Origin: Nanobdellota archaeon
GTDB lineage: Archaea > Nanobdellota > Nanobdellia > Pacearchaeales > GW2011-AR1
Length of the DNA: 9,758 nucleotides
NCBI GenBank assembly: GCA_030640395.1
Contig: DAOWJK010000003.1
Coordinates: forward strand, 1-9,758
Direction of reading: 5' to 3'
The notes beneath the pieces were generated by a model. It was not told the origin of the DNA. It made no database searches and saw only the letters and a list, made by a program, of their open reading frames with translations. Shown piece by piece: positions 1 to 5,774 of the stretch (the first letter of the stretch is position 1; each line of letters opens with the position of its first letter). Both the position numbers and the translations under genes were made by a program.

Positions 1-59
1 AAATTATCAAAAAAGATTTAACAAAATTTTAAAAACTAAAAAAGTTTAATAATAAAAAG
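1..59. other. Left-edge AT-rich spacer, possibly with the end of an upstream gene
   Basis: This stretch is almost entirely A and T. All three plus-strand frames close before position 60 (stops ending at 21, 32 and 49), so it may contain the last codons of a gene that begins left of the window. In other archaea an Era-like GTPase gene (oapA/arvA) is found with the two genes that follow, so that is the natural candidate, but the few codons visible cannot show it. No clear Shine-Dalgarno sequence precedes the ATG at 60. Confidence 0.3.
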
Positions 60-461
60 ATGGTGAAAAAAAAGTTGGGGAAAATAAAAGGATTTGCAAT
101 TCAGTTTTTGCCTAATTCAGAAATAAGGGATTTAGGAAGCAGTGAAAGAATCAGGAAAATTCTTGGGATTATTTTAGGGAATAATATTTTAATTTTGCAG
201 GGCAGATTGCTGGCAGATGAAGAGACAAGATTAATTGAGGACACAATGGCAATGATAGGGCATGTGAAAAATTTTAGGGGAATAGAACTTGCAGTTATTT
301 CAGGAAATGGGCAGGGAGGGTTTTTTTCAAAAATGAAAAAGGGTTTGGCTAATGCTCTGTCCGGGGGAGATTTAGGAGCCATAACAATTATAGGACCTGC
401 AACAGTTGTGAAAGAAATCAAGAGAAATCCCAAGAAAATAGAACTGTTGTTGAATAAATAA
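60..461 (+). CDS. oapB: OapB/ArvB family protein (DUF2073)
   Basis: A 133-aa soluble protein recognised as the archaeal DUF2073 family, now called OapB/ArvB. It has a basic N-terminus, an alpha/beta core with a hydrophobic strand at about residues 36-48 (GIILGNNILILQGRLL), an acidic helix, and a second strand with a glycine-rich loop at about 78-105. No transmembrane segment is visible and the length is plausible for a complete family member. In haloarchaea and thermococci the family is encoded with a small GTPase (OapA/ArvA) and a zinc-ribbon protein (OapC/ArvC); ArvA drives extracellular vesicle formation and the partners assist. Here the zinc-ribbon gene lies downstream, separated by one unknown gene, which supports the call. 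The family is recognised from its overall pattern rather than a catalytic motif. The vesicle role in this organism is inference. Confidence 0.8.
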   Translation: MVKKKLGKIKGFAIQFLPNSEIRDLGSSERIRKILGIILGNNILILQGRLLADEETRLIEDTMAMIGHVKNFRGIELAVISGNGQGGFFSKMKKGLANALSGGDLGAITIIGPATVVKEIKRNPKKIELLLNK

Positions 462-466
462 TTGAG

Positions 467-505
467 TATAATAATTCTTAAAAACAATGTTTTATTTTTA
501 ATTTT
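467..505 (+). promoter_or_regulatory. Candidate TATA box and oligo-T tract before the 115-aa gene
   Basis: A TATAATAA octamer at 467-474 is centred about 35 bp upstream of the ATG at 506, which would give a leader of roughly 10 nt. The T-rich run at 490-505 could also act as a U-rich archaeal terminator for oapB. No Shine-Dalgarno motif precedes the ATG. This is weak because such AT-rich strings are common here. Confidence 0.35.
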
Positions 506-853
506 ATGAAAGCTTATGCATGTGGGTTGGAAACAAGAATTAAATTAAGTGAAGAACAAATATTAAAATTAGAAAAAGAAAGTATTAGTGGAATTTTAAA
601 TTTTAGAGAACCTCTTTCTGCTGAACAAAAGGAGATATTGATACTATTTGAATTAAAGTATGATAAATTCCAAAGAGAAGATGTTAATGTTGAAGTAATT
701 CCTGAAAAAACTTATTTTGGAGATGCTGATAAAATATTTTTTTCTATTAATGAGGATTACTATCAGGAACTTAGGGAAGCTGGAAAGGCTGAAGAAGCGA
801 GGTTTTTTTCTGGAGTTGGAAAATTAAACTTATATTTAGAAAAAGTTAAATAG
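506..853 (+). CDS. Unrecognised 115-aa protein between oapB and oapC
   Basis: I do not recognise this family. The product is a soluble, charged protein of 115 residues with no signal peptide, membrane segment or cysteine cluster (one Cys near the N-terminus). It appears to hold an N-terminal helix rich in Glu and Lys (residues 14-27), a helix around 38-55 (AEQKEILILFELKYDKF), and a mixed alpha/beta C-terminus with aromatic residues. It is co-oriented with oapB 44 bp upstream and with the zinc-ribbon oapC 38 bp downstream, so it may be co-transcribed with them. Coding use of AT-rich codons matches its neighbours. The ATG at 506 is the first in frame and no Shine-Dalgarno is visible. A role with OapB/OapC is suggested only by position. 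Confidence 0.7.
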   Translation: MKAYACGLETRIKLSEEQILKLEKESISGILNFREPLSAEQKEILILFELKYDKFQREDVNVEVIPEKTYFGDADKIFFSINEDYYQELREAGKAEEARFFSGVGKLNLYLEKVK

Positions 854-877
854 TCTGATATATTTTTTATATAACTT

Positions 878-894
878 GGAGGTACTATAAAATT
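878..894 (+). promoter_or_regulatory. Strong Shine-Dalgarno deciding an ATT start for oapC
   Basis: GGAGGT at 878-883 matches the archaeal anti-Shine-Dalgarno well and is followed after 8 nt by ATT at 892-894. The reading frame from this ATT gives I/M-PHQCVKC, which is the family's N-terminal pattern. No ATG, GTG or TTG lies in frame between the upstream stop (856-858) and the TTG at 1006, which would remove the whole zinc ribbon. A TATA-like TTATATAA at 866-873 also precedes the site, so transcription could start very close to the ATT, which would leave this Shine-Dalgarno outside the message. Confidence 0.65.
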
Positions 895-1308
895 CCACAT
901 CAATGCGTAAAATGTTCGAGAATTATTCCTGCAGGAAGCAAGGAGTTATTAGAAGGTTGTGAGAATTGTAAAGGGCATTTTTTCTTTTATATCAGGGACG
1001 AGCAGTTGGAGAAACTAAAAAAAAATCCTATTGAAATTCCTGAAGAAGACAAAAAGCAAGTTGAGAAAGATATTAGAGATATAGCGGGAATTACAGATGA
1101 AGAAGCCCCTGTGATTTTAGATATTGAATCTGTCAGAGTTACTGGTTCAGGAAAGTTTGAAATTGATGTTGTGAATTTGTTCAGGAAAGACAGGCCCTTG
1201 ATTTACAAACTTGAAGAAGGAAAATATATAATTGATTTGGCTTCAACTTTACAACAGAATATTAAGGATATTAAAGAGATTAGGAATCCTGATAAAAAGA
1301 GTGATTAG
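892..1308 (+). CDS. oapC: OapC/ArvC family zinc-ribbon protein, probable ATT start
   Basis: A 138-aa protein of the archaeal OapC/ArvC (DUF2072) zinc-ribbon family. Read from ATT at 892, it starts with the family pattern MPHQCVKC and carries four cysteines at residues 5, 8, 23 and 26 (CxxC, 14 residues, CxxC), followed by an FFFY strand. This is a treble-type zinc ribbon that should bind one zinc ion. The rest (about residues 60-130) is an acidic linker and a compact alpha/beta region containing a VTGSGKFEIDVVNLF segment. In other archaea it accompanies OapB and a small GTPase involved in vesicle formation. A start at TTG 1006 would give a 100-aa protein without the ribbon and has no Shine-Dalgarno, so I reject it. 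The odd start codon could be real weak initiation, a recent mutation from ATG, or a base error. Confidence 0.8.
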   Translation: MPHQCVKCSRIIPAGSKELLEGCENCKGHFFFYIRDEQLEKLKKNPIEIPEEDKKQVEKDIRDIAGITDEEAPVILDIESVRVTGSGKFEIDVVNLFRKDRPLIYKLEEGKYIIDLASTLQQNIKDIKEIRNPDKKSD

Positions 1309-1309
1309 A

Positions 1310-1338
1310 TTTATAAGCATCTTTGTATTTTATTTTTT
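1310..1338 (+). promoter_or_regulatory. TATA box for leaderless cca transcript
   Basis: TTTATAAG at 1310-1317 is centred about 25 bp upstream of the cca ATG at 1339, the spacing expected if transcription begins at or next to the start codon. It starts just 2 bp past the oapC stop codon. The following T-rich stretch (1322-1338) contains no Shine-Dalgarno and may also serve as a U-rich terminator for oapC. Confidence 0.65.
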
Positions 1339-2667
1339 ATGACAAAAAAGATTAATTCTATATTAGCAGAAGTTTTGGAAAAAGTAGAGCTTCCCAAGGA
1401 AGAGCTGAAAGTTATTGACGATAGTTTGAAAGATTTTCTTGAAAAAGTAAAAAAAAGAATTAAAGTGCTGAAGATAAATGCTGAGGTTTTTGTCGGCGGG
1501 AGTGTTGCAAAAAACACCATGATAAAAAAAGATTATTATGATGTTGATGTTTTTTTAAGGTTTGATAAAAAATACAAGGATGATGAAATTTCAAAATTAA
1601 CCAAAAATATTTTGAAAAATGTTAAAGGGGTTTCACTGGTTCATGGCTCAAGGGATTATTTTCAGGTTAAAATTAATTCTTATTTTTTTATTGAAGTTAT
1701 TCCTGTGATAAAGATAGCCAAATCAAGTGAAGCGCGGAATATTACTGACTTGTCTTATTCTCATGTGAGATATATTAATAAAAAAATGAAATCTAAAAAA
1801 AATTTGCAGGAGATAAAAATTGCCAAGGCGTTTTGCCATGCAAATAATTGTTATGGTGCCGAGTCTTATATTAGTGGTTTTTCAGGATATGCTTTGGAAT
1901 TATTAATCTATCATTATGGAAGTTTTTTGAAATTTATAAGGGCTGTTTCTACACCCAAGGGCGTACCCCGAAACCTTTTCAAAAAAAGATTTACAAGGGG
2001 CAAAATAAATAAAAAGATTGTGATAGATATTGAAAAACATTATAGAAATAAATCTGTTGTCCTGATGGACTTGAATAGTTCCAAGCTTCAGTCGCCGGTT
2101 GTTTTGATTGACCCGACCCACAAACAAAGAAATGCTTTGGCTGCACTTTCTGAAGAAACATTTGAAAATTTTAAAAAAGATTGCAGTAAATTTTTGAAAA
2201 CACCTTCAATAAAAGCATTTGAAATTAAAAAAACAGATTTAGAAAAAATAAAAAAGCATGCAGAGAGAAAGAATTTTGAATTTATTTTAATAGAGGCAAA
2301 AACAAATAAGCAGGAAGGAGATGTTGCCGGAAGCAAGTTGTTGAAATTTTATAAGCATTTGAATTATGAAATAGAGAAGTTTTTTGAGATTAAGAAAAAA
2401 GGATTTAATTATAATAAAAAGAAATCAGCAAGATATTTTTTTGTTGTTAAAAAGAAAAAAGAGATTTTAATTGAAGGACCGAGTGTTAATGATAAAAAAA
2501 ATATTTTGGCTTTTAAGAAAAAACACAGGAATTATTTTATTAAAAAGAACAGAATTTATGCTAAAGAAAAAATTAGATTTGATATTAAGAATTTTATTGA
2601 GGACTGGAAAAAGAAAAATAAGAGGAAGATTAGAGAGATGTATATTCTGGATTTGAAAATCTTATAA
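1339..2667 (+). CDS. cca: CCA tRNA nucleotidyltransferase, archaeal class I
   Basis: This enzyme adds or repairs the 3' CCA end of tRNAs using CTP and ATP without a nucleic acid template. The 442-aa length fits the archaeal class I family (A. fulgidus enzyme about 437 aa). The N-terminal palm carries the nucleotidyltransferase signature GGSVAKNT at residues 53-60 and the metal-binding pair D68 and D70 in DVDVF. The third carboxylate position, in the strand FFIEVIPV, is E119, where the A. fulgidus enzyme has Asp (D110). The central domain follows at about 150-270 (KIAKAFCHANNCYGAESYIS), with the body and tail domains after it, very rich in lysine. The start is set by a TATA box about 25 bp upstream. 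The stop codon overlaps the convergent minus-strand gene by 6 bp. Identification is firm. Confidence 0.95.
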   Translation: MTKKINSILAEVLEKVELPKEELKVIDDSLKDFLEKVKKRIKVLKINAEVFVGGSVAKNTMIKKDYYDVDVFLRFDKKYKDDEISKLTKNILKNVKGVSLVHGSRDYFQVKINSYFFIEVIPVIKIAKSSEARNITDLSYSHVRYINKKMKSKKNLQEIKIAKAFCHANNCYGAESYISGFSGYALELLIYHYGSFLKFIRAVSTPKGVPRNLFKKRFTRGKINKKIVIDIEKHYRNKSVVLMDLNSSKLQSPVVLIDPTHKQRNALAALSEETFENFKKDCSKFLKTPSIKAFEIKKTDLEKIKKHAERKNFEFILIEAKTNKQEGDVAGSKLLKFYKHLNYEIEKFFEIKKKGFNYNKKKSARYFFVVKKKKEILIEGPSVNDKKNILAFKKKHRNYFIKKNRIYAKEKIRFDIKNFIEDWKKKNKRKIREMYILDLKIL

Positions 2668-2940
2668 AAGATATCTTAATGCAGAAATAGTTGTTGCTCC
2701 CATTAAGCCTCTTATAGAATTTTTAACGGCATAAAGAGGCATTTCTTTTAAAGGAGTTTGAAAATCTTGTATTTTATCGTTCAGCGGTTTGAGAACATAT
2801 GTTCCAAGACAACCTCCTCCTAAAACAAACAAAGCTCCTGTTCCTGGAACTAAAGCTTCTACAACTGCTCCAATAATTAAAAAAGATGAATCGTCATTTT
2901 CATTCCTTGAAGACTTTTCTAATTTATTTTCTTTTTCCAT
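2662..2940 (-). CDS. Small membrane protein, last gene of five-gene operon
   Basis: A 92-aa protein of unknown family. The first 18 residues are charged (Lys, Glu, Asn), followed by one long hydrophobic, glycine-rich segment at about residues 19-50, probably a transmembrane helix or hairpin, and a short second hydrophobic stretch at the C-terminus (78-92, GLMGATTISALRYLL). I start it at the ATG at 2940 because GGAG lies 7 nt upstream; a TTG at 2961 in the same frame would place that purine run inside the gene. It begins 1 nt after the TGA of the frameshifted gene, so translation is probably coupled. Its stop overlaps the convergent cca stop by 6 bp. The product likely works at the membrane with the operon's lipoprotein, but that is inferred from position alone. 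Confidence 0.7.
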   Translation of the reverse strand: MEKENKLEKSSRNENDDSSFLIIGAVVEALVPGTGALFVLGGGCLGTYVLKPLNDKIQDFQTPLKEMPLYAVKNSIRGLMGATTISALRYLL

Positions 2941-2941
2941 T

Positions 2942-3186
2942 TCATTTCTCCCCCTCTTCAATAGCTTTTTCTAAATGACTTTCCCTATACGCTACTTTCA
3001 TCCAGTTCATAGTTTCTTTTTTACCATCTAATTCATAATGGTTTTGAAGCATGACTGTATAATGTTTTCCAGGAATAAAACTTATTAATCCTTTAGCAAA
3101 TGGGAAACTTCTATCTAAAATTATTCCTTGGTCATCACGTCCTTTACTTTAACTTTTTCATCTACTTTAAATTTATAGTTTACCAT
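2942..3186 (-). pseudogene. Small SH3/KOW-like protein interrupted by a one-base frameshift
   Basis: The ATG at 3186 lies 2 nt after the lipoprotein stop and opens a frame that ends at TAA 3121-3123 after 21 residues (MVNYKFKVDEKVKVK and on). The adjacent frame, open from after a TAA at 3149-3151, continues to TGA 2942-2944. Joining them near 3140-3144 gives a smooth 81-residue protein whose start reads FKVDEKVKVKGRDDQGIIL, the look of an SH3-like or KOW-type beta barrel, followed by FIPGKHYTVML and a C-terminal helix. One extra base (or a -1 slip) restores the frame, and the length is one short of a multiple of three. It may be a true pseudogene, a homopolymer-type sequence error, or recoding at an A-AAG site. 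The family is a guess from pattern. Start and stop spacing fit the operon exactly. Confidence 0.65.
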
Positions 3187-3188
3187 TT

Positions 3189-3512
3189 TTATTTTCCTTC
3201 GCCAAAAGTTTCTATTTCTTTATATGCTTGTTCAAGCGAATATAAATTTGCGTATTGTTCAAGAGAATGCCCTTTTGGGCATTTTATGTAAATTTCATCG
3301 AATCTTCCATCTTCATCTCTATCTCTAGCATGTAAAGAAGGCTGATTTAATTCTCTCCCACCTATTGAAATACATCTCCCTTTTTTGTTTTTTTGGATGA
3401 TACACTGATATCCTTTGAAAACCCCTTTTTTACTTATAGATTCAATTTTTTCCCCACATCCCAATAATGTAATCATCAAAGGAATAGTTAATAATTTGGC
3501 TATAGTTTTCAT
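3189..3512 (-). CDS. Predicted lipoprotein with DxDxDG calcium-type loop
   Basis: A 107-aa protein with a lipoprotein signal peptide: MKTIAK, a hydrophobic core, and the lipobox LLGC with the modifiable cysteine at residue 19. The mature part contains DRDEDGRFDEI (about residues 64-74), matching the DxDxDGxxDE pattern of EF-hand or thrombospondin-3-like calcium loops, and cysteines at about 37, 47 and 78 that could form disulfides outside the cell. It should be anchored on the outer face of the membrane. The ATG at 3512 is chosen because GGAGGG lies 8 nt upstream; a GTG two codons earlier (3518) would be only 2 nt from it. The trmB-like gene upstream ends at 3515, so the two are tightly linked. 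The family is not recognised and the substrate or partner is unknown. Confidence 0.8.
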   Translation of the reverse strand: MKTIAKLLTIPLMITLLGCGEKIESISKKGVFKGYQCIIQKNKKGRCISIGGRELNQPSLHARDRDEDGRFDEIYIKCPKGHSLEQYANLYSLEQAYKEIETFGEGK

Positions 3513-3514
3513 TT

Positions 3515-4294
3515 TCACTTCCCTCCAATTGCCTTTTCAAACAAACTAGCAAAAGCCTGTGCAAAAAAACCAGAATTAAGCCAGATTGCAACATCTTCGT
3601 CGTCTGAACTTTTTGACAGGTAAAATAAAATTTCTTTTCTGTCTATGATGAAAAACTTGGCGTCAATATTTACCTGTTTTATTTTCATTTCAAATTTATC
3701 TTCTATTTTTTTAATTAATTCCTTATCACCTGACAAAGCCAGTTTTATTTTTATGTTTGCTTTTTTAAGAACTTCAAAAGTCTGCTGGAACAGTTTTGAT
3801 TTTGAATTTATTTCTTCGGCATTGGTGCAGATTATAACTTCCTTCTCGGCATTTTGAAGAATTTCCCTGAGGTGATTTGTAATATTTGATTTTCCTTTTA
3901 ATGCTGCAGAAATATCTTCTCTTTTTATGGGCGTGATTCCTGTATTATAGAGTTTTTCAAGTTGCATAAATTCATCAGTTTTCTTTACACCTGAAAGACT
4001 AATCATTCTTTCATTTGCATCTCTCCTGATATTATTTTTCATTTTTTCAAGAATAATTCTCGGCTTAACACCAAGATATTTTACCGGCTTCCCAAGCTTC
4101 ACAATTGCAAATCCTTTTTTCTCCAGACTTTCCAGAACATCATAAGTTCTGCTTCTTGGAACCCCCGAAATACTTGCAATTTCCCCGGCAGAAGCAACAC
4201 CCTTGCCAAGCAAAGCCAGCCAGACTTTTGTCTCATAAACATTCAGGTCAAAATAATCTTTTATTTTGTTCATTAATTCTTGTTTTACTAACAT
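3515..4294 (-). CDS. TrmB-family transcriptional regulator
   Basis: A 259-aa archaeal regulator. Residues 9-75 form a winged helix-turn-helix of the TrmB type: the LNVYETKVWLALL helix, the recognition region with SGVPRSRTYDVLESLEKKG at 43-61, and a wing strand. A helical linker (78-115) and a C-terminal alpha/beta domain follow, which resembles the TrmB effector domain with a phospholipase-D-like fold (VIICTN at 153-158, AKFFIIDRKEILFYL at 212-226). TrmB members bind promoter DNA and often respond to sugars; the ligand here is unknown. It starts 1 nt after the previous gene's stop. The two downstream genes encode a lipoprotein and a small, now frameshifted protein, so it probably controls its own operon, a common arrangement. 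An alternative start at 4273 would shorten it by 7 residues without touching the HTH. Confidence 0.9.
   Translation of the reverse strand: MLVKQELMNKIKDYFDLNVYETKVWLALLGKGVASAGEIASISGVPRSRTYDVLESLEKKGFAIVKLGKPVKYLGVKPRIILEKMKNNIRRDANERMISLSGVKKTDEFMQLEKLYNTGITPIKREDISAALKGKSNITNHLREILQNAEKEVIICTNAEEINSKSKLFQQTFEVLKKANIKIKLALSGDKELIKKIEDKFEMKIKQVNIDAKFFIIDRKEILFYLSKSSDDEDVAIWLNSGFFAQAFASLFEKAIGGK
3521..3526 (-). promoter_or_regulatory. Shine-Dalgarno of the lipoprotein gene
   Basis: On the minus strand GGAGGG lies 8 nt before the ATG at 3512 and sits inside the last codons of the upstream regulator gene. It decides the ATG start over the GTG at 3518 and suggests internal genes of this operon use Shine-Dalgarno initiation, unlike the leaderless first genes elsewhere in the window. 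Confidence 0.7.
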
Positions 4295-4295
4295 T

Positions 4296-4598
4296 TTAAT
4301 CTTTGTTTAATAATACTTTGTTTAATAATAATTTATTTAGTCCTGTTATTAAATTCGCTCTTGCTTCAGGTAATTTGTCTTGTGAGACTTTATCACACAT
4401 TCTATTAATTTTTTCATTATACTGTCCTGCATTAACACCCACATAAATACATAATAATTCATTTATATTAACCCCAGGGTGTTTCAGAATAATTCTGTTT
4501 GGCATTTCCTCATCATTAAAATAATGAGGATGAAAAAAACCATCTTCTGTTTCGGTTATCTCTACACTTCCTAAATTTGGTATATATTTTTTTGCCAT
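4296..4598 (-). CDS. Unrecognised 100-aa protein, first gene of the TrmB operon
   Basis: I do not recognise this family. The protein is soluble, 100 residues, with a beta-rich N-terminus containing several aromatic and acidic residues (DGFFHPHYFNDEEMPNR at 19-35) and a helical C-terminal half (NINELLCIYVGVNAGQYNEKI at 44-64). There is no signal peptide and no membrane segment. Cysteines occur at about 50 and 68. The last 11 residues end in a repeated LLNK unit produced by a 15-bp tandem duplication. It is the promoter-proximal gene: a TATA-like TTTATAAAA is centred 32 bp upstream, and the regulator gene follows 1 nt after its stop. No Shine-Dalgarno precedes the ATG. It might be a partner or sensor for the regulator, but that is position-based inference. 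Confidence 0.7.
   Translation of the reverse strand: MAKKYIPNLGSVEITETEDGFFHPHYFNDEEMPNRIILKHPGVNINELLCIYVGVNAGQYNEKINRMCDKVSQDKLPEARANLITGLNKLLLNKVLLNKD
4301..4330. repeat. Perfect 15-bp tandem duplication
   Basis: The 15-mer CTTTGTTTAATAATA occurs at 4301-4315 and again, identically, at 4316-4330. It lies in the last codons of the 100-aa gene and adds five residues in frame (LLNKV then LLNKD). Being in frame and perfect suggests a recent slippage duplication tolerated at the C-terminus. Confidence 0.9.
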
Positions 4599-4625
4599 TT
4601 TTACTACTAACCCATAGAAATTTGC

Positions 4626-4634
4626 TTTTATAAA
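4626..4634 (-). promoter_or_regulatory. TATA box for the five-gene minus-strand operon
   Basis: Read on the minus strand this is TTTATAAAA, centred 32 bp upstream of the ATG at 4598. Transcription would start about 7 nt before the ATG, giving a very short leader with no Shine-Dalgarno. The operon would then run through to 2662, where it meets cca tail to tail. Confidence 0.6.
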
Positions 4635-4671
4635 CTTTGTGGTTTGTTACTTTTTTAAAGTGAGGACAGAT

Positions 4672-5640
4672 TTAAAGAATCAAATAACTCAAAACCATGC
4701 CTAAGAAAATTCCTGCTGTGATAAACGGCATTGCAGGGTAGAATTTCTTTTTCTCAGAAAACATGAACAGGGAAGTCAGTCCTAATGTTGCCCCTGCGAC
4801 CACAAATAATGCTGATGCTAATCCCAGAGTTGTGAGCATAACTCCTGCGGCAATTATTGGGAAGATGACGTCCCCCCCGCCGAGAATCGCGACATTAACC
4901 CTGATGTTTTTTGCTTTAAGAGTTTTTTCTGAAATCTTTTTGTTCTTGAACTTTTCTTTTAATAATTTAATTTTCTGTTTTGTCTTCTTGTCAGCATAAG
5001 GAACAAAAAAACCTGAGAAAATATGCAGTTTGTTTATCTGGTATTTTGCCATTTTTTGCATAATCCCGGAATGCCAGACAGCCCATATGTCATAGATTGA
5101 GATTATGATTAGCAAGATAATTATTGTGTAAATATTTAATATGGGGACAAAAATTGTGGCGATTCCAGGGTAGATTAAAAGTTCTGTGAAGTTGTGGACA
5201 AGGAAGTCTTTTTTGTAGATTTTGATGAATGCCAGGGGAACTGCTAAAATGACCGGGATTATTAATGCCCAGTTATAATTAATTGCAAGAGCCATGATTT
5301 TTTCAAATGAATAAAATGTCAGGAACAGAGCAATGCAGACAACAAGGAAGAACCATGCCTTCAGAACAAATTCTATTTTGAATTTAGTTAGAAAAAACAA
5401 TAAAGAGATTGCAATGATAAAAGCCAGGATTAAACTTGTCAGCATGCTGAATGATTCCTGCTGTGTTTTTATTTCAGGAGGCTGAATCCAGGAAAGAGCA
5501 GGGTTGGAAACTTTTTGCATTGTCCCGTTGATTTCCTGTTCTATATGAAAAGGGTCTGCATGCAAAACTGCAAGTCCGATAAACTGCGTTAAGACAAACA
5601 TTGTCAGCAGAATAATTGTTATTTTTAATTTGTGCTTCAT
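4672..5640 (-). CDS. Presenilin/signal-peptide-peptidase-like A22 membrane protease
   Basis: A 322-aa polytopic membrane protein with about nine hydrophobic segments, of the archaeal presenilin-like A22 aspartyl protease family, which cut helices within the membrane. The catalytic pair is visible: YD at 183-184 (D184) in a transmembrane segment, and GGGD at 254-257 (D257) in the GxGD motif. The third signature, PAL in presenilins, appears as PAMP at 302-305. Between the catalytic helices is a lysine-rich cytosolic loop (about 215-245). The first hydrophobic segment (7-25) may act as a signal anchor. I use the ATG at 5640; a TTG at 5727 in the same frame would add 29 polar residues encoded by the hairpin region. 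It follows ppsA by 146 bp on the same strand. The substrate is unknown. Confidence 0.9.
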   Translation of the reverse strand: MKHKLKITIILLTMFVLTQFIGLAVLHADPFHIEQEINGTMQKVSNPALSWIQPPEIKTQQESFSMLTSLILAFIIAISLLFFLTKFKIEFVLKAWFFLVVCIALFLTFYSFEKIMALAINYNWALIIPVILAVPLAFIKIYKKDFLVHNFTELLIYPGIATIFVPILNIYTIIILLIIISIYDIWAVWHSGIMQKMAKYQINKLHIFSGFFVPYADKKTKQKIKLLKEKFKNKKISEKTLKAKNIRVNVAILGGGDVIFPIIAAGVMLTTLGLASALFVVAGATLGLTSLFMFSEKKKFYPAMPFITAGIFLGMVLSYLIL

Positions 5641-5725
5641 TTTACAAAAAAACCTAAGCGGTTTTTTGGAATTTTCCTTCCTGTTCCGGTGGGCGATTTC
5701 TTTAAGAGCCTCCGATGGAAATCGC
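5641..5725 (-). ncRNA. GC-rich, hairpin-rich leader or small RNA upstream of the protease
   Basis: By hand count 29 of 58 bases at 5668-5725 are G or C, far above the AT-rich surroundings. Arms GCGATTTC and GAAATCGC (5718-5725 and 5693-5700) can form a perfect 8-bp stem. An alternative short stem, CGAT/ATCG with a TTCC loop, would disrupt it. A second inverted repeat, AAAAAACC/GGTTTTTT (5660-5667 and 5647-5654) with a 5-nt loop, ends 6 nt before the protease ATG and resembles an intrinsic terminator. Candidate TATA boxes lie upstream at about 5737-5750 and 5764-5774. It could be a cis-acting leader, an attenuator or a small RNA. It matches no riboswitch or tRNA I can recognise. Confidence 0.45.
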
Positions 5726-5736
5726 AAACTATCCCC

Positions 5737-5774
5737 TTATTTATTAAAACTAAAAGAAAAAGAGTTTTTAAAGT
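5737..5774 (-). promoter_or_regulatory. Candidate TATA boxes for the leader and protease
   Basis: On the minus strand TTTTAATAAATAA (about 5737-5749) and CTTTAAAAAC (about 5764-5774) are both plausible archaeal TATA elements. They predict starts near 5719 or 5744. The second would place the complete hairpin region inside the transcript. Confidence 0.4.

Noticed and set aside
101..487. A 128-codon minus-strand open frame opposite oapB
   Set aside because: It lies antisense to a recognised family protein and has no recognisable domain.
1903..2336. Minus-strand open frames of 74 and 82 codons opposite cca
   Set aside because: They overlap each other and the catalytic gene, and show no ribosome binding site or domain.
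3121..3150. Classical heptameric -1 programmed frameshift site
   Set aside because: No X-XXY-YYZ heptamer or clear downstream stem is present, so a simple indel or sequence error is more likely, though a single-tRNA slip is not excluded.
5638..5727. Protease start at TTG 5727, adding 29 residues
   Set aside because: The added residues are polar, come from the inverted-repeat region, and precede a natural hydrophobic N-terminus starting at ATG 5640.
5668..5735. A tRNA-like gene in the GC-rich stretch between ppsA and the protease
   Set aside because: CTATCCCC at the plus-strand 3' side has no matching GGGGATAG 5' acceptor arm, and no D- or anticodon-arm fits on either strand.
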